A model generated the notes under the pieces. That model was not told where the DNA came from. It saw nothing but the letters and a program-made list of their open reading frames with translations, and did not search any database. Source: Zizania palustris (taxonomy: Eukaryota > Streptophyta > Magnoliopsida > Poales > Poaceae). From it: a stretch of 64,000 bases of DNA. Positions within the stretch are counted from its first letter, which is position 1. Each line of letters begins with the position of its first letter. This document shows, one piece after another, positions 1 through 9,980 of the stretch. The position numbers and the translations under genes were made by a program. Where the stretch lies: positions 17,985,294 through 18,049,293 of the forward strand of contig JAAALK010000284.1 in NCBI GenBank assembly GCA_019279435.1, in the 5' to 3' direction.

Positions 1-742
1 CTGGATTGATTAACAGTGGGCCAAACACTATATGCAGCTGTGGTCAGAACCTTTTGTAAATTTCAAACGTGGAACCCTTGAAACTTTGGACAACAAAAGT
101 TATGCATAACTCAGGCCCAAAAACAGTACCAAAATAGATCAAAAATCACCTCAAAGATTGAATCCAGATTGAAAACAGAACTCAACACTCAGCAGAAATC
201 AGAAGTTTCCAGAACTTTTTAGGCACTTTGTTGGACATAAAAATATATGAAGCAGTGGTCAAAAACTTTTGCAAACTTCAAAAATGGAACCCTGGAAACT
301 TGTACAACAAAAGTTGTGAACAACTCAGGCTCTCCCGCTCTCGATCCCCTCGAGCCGCCTGATCACTTACACTGGCCTCCCTTTCGTTGACTTGACTGTC
401 ACGCTATCTCGACCATCCGTCTGTCCATGTCTTGCTCTATCTCCTCGTGCACTCTTGAGATCATCTCCAACTTCACCCGGCATCCTTGATCCTCTAGCAT
501 CGAGCTTCCCGCTTGACCCTTGATCACCTGCCGCTAACAGTTGGTTAGCATCTCCACCCTGCACACATGAGACAAGCCAAAACAAGAGACAATGCACACC
601 GATCCCCTCGGCATAATCCATATCCACACATCGATCCCATCGATGCAATCAAACCATCACTCACTCATCACTCCAGATCAAGCAATCTTGTCAATCACTT
701 ATCATACAGACAAAAACCATAGTGCGACCTCACTTGGTTTCA
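1..742 (-). repeat. 3' LTR of element A (partial)
   Basis: This matches the end of the LTR at 12236-13501, ending in the same ...CACTTGNTTTCA. It starts at the window edge, so its beginning is missing. Relative to the right LTR it lacks about 600 bp, the part corresponding to roughly 12482-13080. The junction is at about 327-333, where 'caactcag' runs directly into 'gctctcccgctctcg'. No coding capacity is seen. Confidence 0.85.
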
Positions 743-757
743 AAATCTCCCCCTTGG
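743..757 (-). other. Polypurine tract of element A
   Basis: The plus strand reads AAATCTCCCCCTTGG directly after the LTR end. On the minus strand this is the purine-rich tract CCAAGGGGGAGATTT next to the LTR, the expected plus-strand primer. Element F has the equivalent tract at 21072-21085. Confidence 0.8.
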
Positions 758-1892
758 TGAGTGCATTGACAACCCCAAATAGAAACATGATGAAAGTTTC
801 AAGTTAAGCACACAAGTGACCATAAAAACTCAGAAAAGATCCAAACATGTCACTTGGTAAAAGATCTCACCGTTTGGCAAAAACTCATGCATAGCAAAGC
901 ATCTTTGTTGGCAAAAACATCAATGCATCATGAAAGCCATTACTCCACCTTAACCAAGCAAACACATCATGTAAACCATTTTCCCACCTTAACCAAGCAA
1001 ACACATCATGATAAAAAATATGCAAAGAGGAGTGTGAGGGTAGAGTATAGATGCAAGCTTCTGAAACAAGAGCAATTCCAATTATAATACAAACAAGCCT
1101 TTGCCTTGAATATTGTCTAAAAGTACAGAATGAAACACTCAGATGAATACAATCTAAACAAAAGCATGAGCAAGCATTTTTAAATTTTAGCAAATAAAAG
1201 AATCACCACTCAGACTAGCATACTAGACATGGCAAGACATGAAATGCAAAAGCTAATCAAATACTAACCAGATAAGCATATCCCACTACAAAGAGCTTTA
1301 GCAAACTTGATAAGCAATCGATTCAAGATTTTTTATTATTATTTTTTCATTTTAGTGCCAGGGGTTATTTGCATGTCAACCTTATGCTAACCGACCAAGC
1401 TAAGCCTAAGTTGAAACCATCAGAAGCTTAAAGCAACGGTCTCGACAAACACTTCAATGTCCTAGTTCATACCAAAGTGCTATGGTAAGAAGTCTAGGAC
1501 AAAGTAGTGCGATAACGCAAACACACCTGGATCTTTTCAATTTAGCACAAAACAGCATGAATATCAATCATTTTCATTTCATTTTTCATTTTTAATTTTT
1601 TAATTTTTTAATTTTTAGCACAACATTTTTGATAAGATCAAGTTGTGTATTAGCATCCAAGTGAAAAGGACCTAGCTACCAGGTAAGTAAAAGATAGCTA
1701 AAGCACTCAACCTATTCATGCTAGTCTCTAGACTAAATAGTGATCATTTTCAATTTTTCACAAATAAAAGCCATACTCATAACAAATGTCAAATGTATTC
1801 AAGAAAAGTATAATCAACAGTATTTAAAGACAATACTTCAACGACATAACAAAGCATGTACTTGTAAAAGCAACCAATCATATATCAGAAGC
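758..1892 (-). other. 3' noncoding region of element A
   Basis: No credible ORF is present. The region lines up with 21086-22196 of element F, sharing blocks such as GAGTGCATTGACAAC, CAAGTGACC, CATGTCACTTG, GGGGTTATTTG and AACCATCAGAAG. It contains a short direct repeat with core CCACCTTAACCAAGCAAACA at about 948-967 and 986-1005. An AT-rich, T-rich stretch lies at 1329-1350 and 1569-1617. Some SIRE-type elements carry an env-like ORF in this position; none is visible here. Confidence 0.7.
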
Positions 1893-4354
1893 TCATGCAG
1901 TGCTACACAACTCCCCCTCAAAATATGCTAGAAGATCTCGAATGCTCGGTGTTGGGGTGACTAAAAACTGTTTAGGAATCCAACATTGTAAAATTCGAGA
2001 ACCAGGTAAAGTTGTAGACTGATTATGCATGGGGTATGAGCCATGATAAAAAGTGTGTGGTCTACCTACAAAGTGCGAGCCTCGAAAATGCTGAGGTCTC
2101 CTAAACTGTCGAGAATCAAATCCTCTTACATGTGTTCTAGCACCATATGAAGCATGGTGTACACCACGATGGGCAGAATCTCTCATGAAACGATGGGGAG
2201 CCTCAAAATCAGAATAAGAGTGAAAAGCAGACTCATGCATACCAAAAGATGGGTAATGCATGTCCTGAAAGCTCATCGCAAAACAACGTCGTTCATCCTT
2301 GATACGACGAAAGAAAAACCCAACCAAATGACCCACTCGATGACAATAGGAGCAGTGATACACTCTCTTGGGTGTATGAGCAAGGGTCTCAAACGCAAAT
2401 CTCATAGTTTTCTTGGGTTTTTGGTGAGCAGCTTCCTTTGGTGAATGAAGGGCTTTCTTAATAGGTTGAGTAGGATTCTCGGCTTTTTGTGTGGTGTCTA
2501 ATTGGGCTCTTTCTTTCTCAAGGGTAGTGGGTGGAGTGAACATAGTTTTTCTCGGAGTGTTTGAAGTGGTTCTCTCATAGCCCAACCCTAGAGCTAACCA
2601 TGCCCTATCAGCACACAATTTTGTTTTAGCCAAAAGCAAATCCATCTTATCCTTTCCTTCAGTACATTTTTCAACCATGGATAGAATATAATCATTTTCA
2701 CATTTTAATTTTTCAACTTGCTCTCTAGAAAAGTTGAGTTGGTCCTTAAGGGTGATGCAGGTGGGACACGTCGGCTGCACATCCTTAGAACACGCATCAC
2801 TCTCCAATATAGCTTTAAGTTCATCAACATGCCTATCTCTCACATTAATGCTTTCAACAAGTAAAGAACAATTCATGTATTCGTTGATGACAACATGACT
2901 AGACTCCACCTCCAAAATCTGCTTTTGAGTACTTTCAAGTTGTTCAATAACTTGAGCATGAGTAGTACGCAGCTGAGCAAGTTCATTCATGACAACAAGA
3001 CATGACTCACATTCGGCATCATCAGACTTAGATTTCAAAATTGCAAGTTCAGTGGAAATAATTTCAAGTCTGAAGTTTAGTTCTTTTCGTTCTTTAGCAG
3101 CAAGTTTAAGTAATCTATCTTGAGAATAAACATCATCATGCAATTCATCATTTTGAACAAGAAGCTGATCACGGGATAGATATACCTCAGAAGTGTCGAT
3201 CTCGTCGCTGCTATGGTTGCCATCGACCATGAAGCAAAGGCCAGTGAGATCCATTGTCTTCTTCTCCTTCTTCTCCTTCTTGGGAGGTTCCTCCTCTTCT
3301 GAGCTTGGCTCCTCGCTTGATGTACCGTCGATGTCATTGAGGGCGGCCACAAAAGCTCTAGCTACTCTTTTAGCCACTTTTCCGCGCTTCCCTTTGAAGT
3401 AAGGTTTCTTGTTCCACTTCTGGTGCTTGTGCTCATTTTCATTTTTCATTTTTAATTTAGGGCAATTCCCTTTTATGTGAGAAAGATCTCCACATTCAAA
3501 ACATCCCTGCGACCCTCCTCTCCTTTGGTCCCGTCTATCAATGTAGAAGCGGGTGAACTTCTTGATAATGAGAGCTAGCTCCTCATCATCTAGAGTGTCC
3601 ACTTGTTTTTTGTGATAGAGACAAGGGAGGACAAGTCAAAACCACCAAAATAAGCACAAACTGCAGAACCACCAGAAAAGTTATCTCCAGATGAGGTACC
3701 ACTGCTAGGACCGGAAACCAAAGCAAAAGAAGGAAACAAAGAGTTTCTAAATCCTAAACGAGATGCCTTGGCAATCTCAGTGGACTTGAGCTTACTAAAG
3801 AGTTCATCGCAAGTCAAGGTATCAAAGCTTGCCGACTTTTCAATACTAGAGATCTTCACCTCCCATATGCTACGATCAAGAGCATAGAGAAGTTTGATAG
3901 CTCTATCATGGTCTGAATAAGCTAAAGTCACAGTGGAGCGCAAGTTGCTCACAATCCAATCAAATCGAACAAACATGGCATCTACAGATCCACCGGAGCC
4001 TTACACAAACATTTGATATTCTTGATTATATGTGCTTTGCCGCCTAGCCTTAATCTAAATAGTGCACTTATAGAAAGTTTTCAAAGTGGTCCAAATTTCG
4101 TGCGTAGTTCAAAGATGTTGGACCCTATCAAACTCTTTTCGACTCAGACTAATGAACAGTATAGTTTGTGCCTTGTTGTTACAATCATACTGTTCCTTTT
4201 GAGCCTCAGTGATGTGAGTTTCAGGAATCACGTATTGGGAATAAAAAATGTCCCAAATTACACTTCATTTGCTTAGTAGGTAAGCCTCTATGCGCACCTT
4301 CCAATAAGAAAATTCGCAACCATCGAATATCAGAATCTTAGTGTTTCTTTTCAT
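1893..4354 (-). pseudogene. gag of copia element A
   Basis: This is a copia capsid/nucleocapsid protein. The probable start codon is at 4354 on the minus strand. The N-terminal part (about 3980-4354) carries several in-frame stops, and a frameshift lies near 3595. From 3602 to 1893 an open frame of 569 codons remains. It has an acidic/basic stretch, a CCHC zinc knuckle (C34, C37, H42, C47 of that frame, CFECGDLSHIKGNC), a Ser/Glu/Lys-rich stretch, a long coiled-coil-like middle, and a second knuckle-like motif (CSYC....H) whose last Cys is replaced by Phe. The C-terminal His/Arg/Ser-rich part resembles 25428-25685 of element F. No protease or pol follows. The long surviving frame suggests gag was kept longer than its N terminus, or simply decayed unevenly. 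Confidence 0.85.
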
Positions 4355-4404
4355 GTCGCCAAAAAGGATCACAAACCTGTTAAGGTCAACTGGTGATCTA
4401 ACCG

Positions 4405-4417
4405 GCTCTGATACCAA
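4405..4417 (-). other. Primer binding site of element A
   Basis: The plus strand reads GGCTCTGATACCA; the minus strand reads TGGTATCAGAGCC. This matches the 3' end of plant initiator tRNA-Met, the usual copia primer. It sits two bases from the LTR border at 4420, which sets the element's orientation. Confidence 0.9.
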
Positions 4418-4454
4418 TTGTGGGATCGGATTGGCGATTAGAGGGGGGTGAATA

Positions 4455-5337
4455 TGATGAGGACATCCCTACCAATGATACAACCATACATGAATACCAA
4501 GATCCAATTATTCAAGTTCGAGCACGACGATTAAATCTCCCGATCAACTCGTTTCTAAGTATCTTAGTATACTATCTTGGTAATAAATTACTACCTATTA
4601 TTATTATTATTAGGAACCATGGAGATGATGAAAATCACTTGGAGATAAACAAAGAGTTGGAGAAGAACCAGGAAGGACGTCCAAATCAATTTGAGAGTCC
4701 AATCCAACTACAATTCATGTCCAACTCGGATTCTAGGAGTAGCGTGCACTAAAATCATCGCCCAGGCCGCATACGAACTCCGTTTTTGACGTTCCACCCA
4801 TCCACGGAAAGATAACTTCATAACCTTTCCAATGCCGCCGGTTTCATCTCAAAACTCGTTCTAGATCAACGGTAATCATCAAAACAAGATAGAGTCCAGA
4901 ATCTGTTAGCATGCTGTTTTCTGTGTTATTGGGCCTTTTGGGTCGTGTATCAGTTGAGCCCATTAGGGGTGTGTACCAAACTACTATATAAGGTATTTCT
5001 ACAGCCATCTAGGGTTTTTGGGTTTAGTTTACATGTTGCTTTGATAGCCGCCGCTTCGCCGGATTTGTAAGTGAACCCCAATTCACATATTCCAATAGAA
5101 TTTTCAGTTCAATTGTGTTTTCTGCGTTCTTGCTTGTGTTCTTCGATTCGCGGGCAAGGATTAGCCTTCTTGGCGAGGTCAATTAGGTTGCTCTTGGTTG
5201 ATAACCAATGGAGCAGTGGTGTAGAGATTGCAAGGGCTGATCTCGTGGATCGGAAGCCAGATCATCAACGTCGAGTTCTCCACAGATCGTTGTTTATCCC
5301 CCACTTGACGGAAGATCGGGCACCCCCTCCTCCATCA
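4455..5337 (+). repeat. 5' LTR of element B
   Basis: This 883-bp LTR starts TGATGAGGACATCCC and ends CCCTCCTCCATCA. It contains a short TTA/TAT microsatellite at about 4594-4612. It is longer than the 3' copy, which lacks an internal block. Confidence 0.9.
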
Positions 5338-5339
5338 AG

Positions 5340-5352
5340 TGGTATCAGAGCT
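5340..5352 (+). other. Primer binding site of element B
   Basis: TGGTATCAGAGCT starts two bases after the LTR end. It matches the 3' end of initiator tRNA-Met and shows that element B reads on the plus strand. Confidence 0.9.
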
Positions 5353-6512
5353 TAGTTTACCGTCAGGTTCGTGTATCTTAGATTAGATTGATTTCATATT
5401 CATCCTAGAGTCCACAGAAAAGCCGAACAAAAAAAAATTCCTTGTCCGAGACATTGTTGGCCTTTTGCATAATTCTCTTTCAAAGTCTGTAGTGTTGAAT
5501 TCGTGTCCAAATTTGTGTCTCGTTGCTGGTTAATTCATGTTTTAGATCGGTTTGTGTCTCCACCACAATTCCCCTACTCCGCTGCATAATTTTTCCACCC
5601 CCACTGATCCCCATCTTCTTCTGTTTCCACCACAACTAACAGATCCGATTTAGGGGGAACAGATCCGATTTCGGAGGGTTCTCCTTGAAACGGCCATAAC
5701 TTTTCGCTCGTGACTCCGATTGAGCTTAAATTTTTACCACAGGTAGATCTCTAAAAGTCAGCTTGGGCAATACTGATTTCATCAGTATTGGTGTTGTCAA
5801 AACAATTAAAAAAGAATTAGGAAGGCCTTCGTTTTGGGCTCCGAAGTTTCAGCACCGGTTATTTAGGGTTTCCTGTACCGATATCATCTTCCATCAGTTT
5901 GAGTCGAAACTTGGTGCTGTGCTTAATCTTGAGGCATATTGTTGCTACTTAGCACTTGGTAATTGGTTGCAAAAAAAGAGAGAAAAAAAGAAGACAAAAA
6001 GGGAAAAAGAGAGAGAGAAAAAAGAAGACAAAAAAGGAGAAAAAAAGAGGTAATACCGAAGACCCTACATTGTTTGTTTCATAGTGTTGCTAGTGTCATG
6101 TTGACACTGTCCTTGCAATTCATCTTGTTCATCCTTGATTCCTTCTTGTGTCACTACTGTTCTTAGAACACGAGTAGACCAGCAATTAGGACTAATAGTT
6201 TGAACATTTATTCACCATTACTATCTGTTATTAAATTGTGTTCCACTCAAATATTTGGCCTTTCTATAGCTCCACATATATACTTCTGATCAGTGCAGCT
6301 TGAGTCTTTGCAATCATATACCACTCTCTTTGGAAGTCACCAACCAGTCAAGAATTGTGCCATGACCAAGATTGTGCCATCTACTGCCCTACGATGGTAA
6401 GAACCTTGTAAGATTGTGGTAAGATGCTTGAGTGTGAGCGAGAATACATTCCACTACCTAATAGTTGATAGGGCTAATATTTTTTCCAAGTGTTTTTCCT
6501 TTTCTACTAACC
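5353..6512 (+). other. Leader of element B
   Basis: This is an untranslated leader of about 1.2 kb with no convincing ORF. At about 5970-6050 it holds an impure tandem purine tract built from GAGAAAAAAAGAAGACAAAA-like units. Short ORFs across it are low-complexity Lys/Glu runs and are not treated as genes. Confidence 0.65.
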
Positions 6513-7759
6513 ATGGCAGGTATTGAAGGTGCGACAAATCATAATCATGGTAACAATGTTTCTTCTATCAGAAGTAAGTTTACCATCCCATCTTTTTATG
6601 GTGAATATGGTGCTAAAGAATACCTAGATTGGGAGATGACCGTAGAGCATAAATTTAACTTATATCTAGTTCCTGAACAACATAGAGTTAAACAAGCATC
6701 TAGTATGTTTAAAAATCATGCTTTAATCTAGTGGGAAGATATAATTGAACTTCAATTACAACCTGATACATGGGGTCATTTAAAAAGAGCTATGTGTTTA
6801 AATTTGTCTCTCCTTCTTATCATCGTGAATTGTGTAAGAAACTACAATGCTTAGTTCAAGGTAACATGTCTGTGAGAGAGTATTATGTTGAGCTTCGTGA
6901 GAGCATGACCCGTTGTGGTGTTGTGGAGCACTCGGATGAAACGATGTGGCGCTTCTATGATGGATTGAGGCATGAGATTCAAGATATCATTTATTATAAA
7001 GAATTTAGTACTCTTAGTCATTTGTTCCATCTTGCCATCATTGCAGAGAAAGAATTGCAGGAACAACAATACAAGGCAAGAGACTCCTATCTACCACGAG
7101 TGACGAGCACATCGGTACTAACCAAGTCTTTCTCTTCTTCAAGTGTTCGTCATGCACCTGCACATGTACCTGCACAAACATTAGCAAGCATATTGTCTTC
7201 CATCTCTGCACTAGTTGAGCTATCAGGTAAAAAGTCCTTACAGGTACCCGTTGAGGTTGCTTCATCAGCTGAAATAATAGAACACCCTTTGCAATTTGAT
7301 AATGATACACTTCACCATGATAGGACTAATAACTATACCGTTGTGCATGAGTATGTGAAATCTACTTTGTTACTTTCAACTTCTAATGAAATTGTTAATG
7401 ATGATATTGAGACAACATCTAATGAGAGCAAACAACTTGATATTGAAATTCAGCATGAAATCAAATTAAAAGATTCTTCTATCCTTGCACATAAAACTGA
7501 TCAAACTGAAATTCATAGTCAAGATGTGTGCTATGTTGTGATTTGTGAAACTCCTTATTGTTCTCTTACTAATATAGTTTATACTCTGCCCCCAGTTATC
7601 ACTAAGTATTTATCTCATATTGAGCTACATAAGTATAAATTTGATATGCCTCCCGAGTTTTTATCTTATGTTGAGTTACATAAATATAAACTTGTCTTGC
7701 CTCCCAAGTCTTGGGATAGTTCCACATTTAACGTTGCAGAATTAAAACCAACCATGTGA
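6513..7759 (+). pseudogene. gag-like ORF of element B
   Basis: This is a Ty3/gypsy-type capsid ORF. I chose the ATG at 6513 because its context is accATGgca and it opens the conserved part; an in-frame Met also lies upstream at 6465. Frame 1 runs to a TAG at 6729-6731, and a frameshift follows near 6796. The rest is open to a stop at 7757-7759. The retrotransposon-gag core is visible around 6790-7080 as a helix-rich stretch with LVQGNMSVREYY and LFHLAIIAEKELQ. The C-terminal third is Asp/Glu/His-rich with a duplicated LHKYK segment (about 7620-7710). I see no CCHC knuckle and no pol. The C-terminal half is not recognised. Confidence 0.75.
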
Positions 7760-8070
7760 GCAAAAGATGAGTATGAGTCGACGACGACTCTATTTCAAGA
7801 GGGGGAGAATGATGGGAACATCACCGGTTGGGATAGGATCATGATTATGAGGAAACAAGTTAAGGTGCATGCTTTCCATGTTAGATTTAATTTTTATATA
7901 TTTGAACTTCAGATACTACACCATGAGATGCGTTCATTGTCAATTTCAGAAATACTTTCTTGGATTGATAGAATAGATGCATGTATATGAAACTCTTATA
8001 TTATCGTGGAAGTTGATTGGGGACCAATAGACGTTGAGTCGAGGACGACTCCAAATCAAGAAGGGAAAGA
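7760..8070 (+). other. 3' noncoding region of element B with duplicated polypurine block
   Basis: Two copies of one block lie exactly 261 bp apart. The first (7775-7825) is GAGTCGACGACGACTC, a purine tract AAGAGGGGGAGAA (7797-7809), then TGATGGGAACATC. The second (8036-8086) is GAGTCGAGGACGACTC, a purine tract AAGAAGGGAAAGA (8058-8070), then TGATGAGGACATC, the real LTR start. The spacing from palindrome to TG is the same in both. The first copy looks like a relic of an older LTR border. Confidence 0.75.
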
Positions 8071-8592
8071 TGATGAGGACATCCCTACCAATGATACAAC
8101 CATACATGAATACCAAGATCCAATTATTCAAGTTCGAGCACGATGATTAAATCTCCCGGTCAACTTGTTTCTAAGTATCTTAGTATACTATCTTGGTAAT
8201 AAAATTACTACCTATTATTATTATTAGGAACCATGGAGATGATGAAAATCACTTGGAGATAAACAAAGAGTTGGAGAAGAACCAGGAAGGACGTCCAAAT
8301 CAATTTGAGAGTCCAATCCAACTACAATTCGTGTCCAACTCGGATTCTAGGAGTAGCGTGCACTAAAATCATCGCCCAGGCCGCATACGGACTCCGTTTT
8401 TGACGTTCCACCCATCCACGGAAAGATAACTTCATAACCTTTCCAATGCCGCCAGTTTCATCTCAAAATTCATTCTAGATCAACGGGAATCGTCAAAACA
8501 AGATAGAGTCCAGAATCTGTCAACGTCGAGTTCTTCACAGATCGTTGTTTATCCCCCACCTGACGGAAGATCGGGCACTCCCTCCTCCATCA
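8071..8592 (+). repeat. 3' LTR of element B, internally deleted
   Basis: This 522-bp LTR has the same termini as the 5' LTR. It lacks about 361 bp, the part corresponding to roughly 4906-5267: the sequence GAGTCCAGAATCTGT joins directly to CAACGTCGAGTTC. The lost part would include the polyadenylation and R/U5 portion if the LTR layout is usual. Confidence 0.88.
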
Positions 8593-9980
8593 GAATAGGC
8601 GCCTCAACAATTTTTTGAATTAGATGGCCTATTCAGAACACCCAACACTCCCCTAAAAACTTCAGAAGCACAATTAAGATCAACATTATAAACTCATAGC
8701 AGAAAACACTTCAAATAAAAGTTTTGGTCTAAATCAGAGTATAGTATACCGAAGTTCTTTGTCGACAAATGAGCTACCGAAAATTTAGGTCTATTTCGGA
8801 GCTTGATTTGCCTATAGAAGAGTATTGGACTTTGAAGTGCCGATAGGATTTAGAAGATTCAGAAGTGAGTTAGACAATCAAATTCATCCATTTGAAAAGC
8901 TCAGAACTGAATTACTTAATACTTGAAGTTCTGAATGAAAACCAGTAACAATGATTCTTCAAAGAAGATTTAATTAATTTGCTCTTGAAAAATCACTAAT
9001 TAACCATGCAACAGGGTAAATTGAATATGTTATTAGATAAAAACACTTAACATGCACTATGTTCACATAGGCATATCAAGAAATGTGTATGATGCAATCT
9101 GAAAATAAAATACTTGATCCTATTAAACCAGTTTCAGAACACTCAAACACAATAACTGCAAAAGCTCAGAAATGAAGTCAAATATATACTGTGTGTATTG
9201 TGAATTCTTAGGATGGGTACTGTTCATCATGTGCTGATCATGAGCTTGGTTTCCTTCTACTAACTGCAACAAGCACAATCCAGTGCTTGGTTCTGTTACA
9301 CGCCAGGTGCACCAACTCAAGCAGAAATTGCGGAAGCATAAAGCAGATCAATCAGCAGAATAACTTTGTGCATAGTGTACAGAACAGAGTAAATTGACAA
9401 ACCAGTAGCAACAAGTTTGAAACAGAATATTACAACACAGGAAGATATTGAAGTGATGACTCTGAATATGCAAAACAAAGGCAGTGTGAAAAGTGACTTG
9501 AAAAATAAATCAGCCAGCGGTGTAGTAACAGAAGGAGAAGGATAAAACCTTCCCGTTGGCTATGTTGATCACAGTGCTTAGAAAAAAACTCAGATTCAGA
9601 AAGAGAATAAAAAGTGATGAATCCTTAAAAATAAAGAGAAAAAACAATAAATGTCAAGTAAATCAGAGAATTATAAACCTCCTGTGTATACTGACTGACG
9701 AAACTGCATTCACTTATGTATGAACAAGCACAGGCGGCGACTAGATTTGTACCGCAGTGAATTCAGTATTCCAGAGACAAAATTGCAAGAAATGAAGAGT
9801 AAGAACAATGATTGATGATGTTTGTTGTTCAGAAAGACCAATCTCTACCAAAAACAAGTTGGTCTAAAGCAATAGAAAACCAACCAGAAGGCCTAGCGGC
9901 GCTGATGCCTGAAGTCGGCGGTGAGGAATCAACCTTTCGGGAAATAGCTTCCTAGTGCTTAAACGACAAAAAGAATAGTA

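Larger units (their letters stand above)
4455..8592 (+). mobile_element. Gag-only gypsy element B, CRM-like
   Basis: Element B is a complete 4.1-kb LTR retrotransposon nested in the LTR of element A. The flanking TSD GAATA is at 4450-4454 and 8593-8597, and deleting the element restores the copia LTR reading GGTGAATAGGCGCC. It has LTRs at 4455-5337 and 8071-8592, a tRNA-iMet primer site, a gag pseudogene and a polypurine tract, but no protease, RT or integrase. The LTR start TGATGAGGACATCC, the preceding GAGTCG....CGACTC motif and the layout recall centromeric CRM/CRR retrotransposons and their non-autonomous relatives. That assignment is from memory of the family and is inference. Confidence 0.88.

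Noticed and set aside
758..1892. Env-like ORF between pol and 3' LTR
   Set aside because: No ORF of useful length, signal peptide or membrane segment is seen here or at 21086-22196.
5963..6053. Lys/Glu-rich short ORFs near 5963-6053
   Set aside because: A purine low-complexity tract in the leader of element B; no conserved start or domain.
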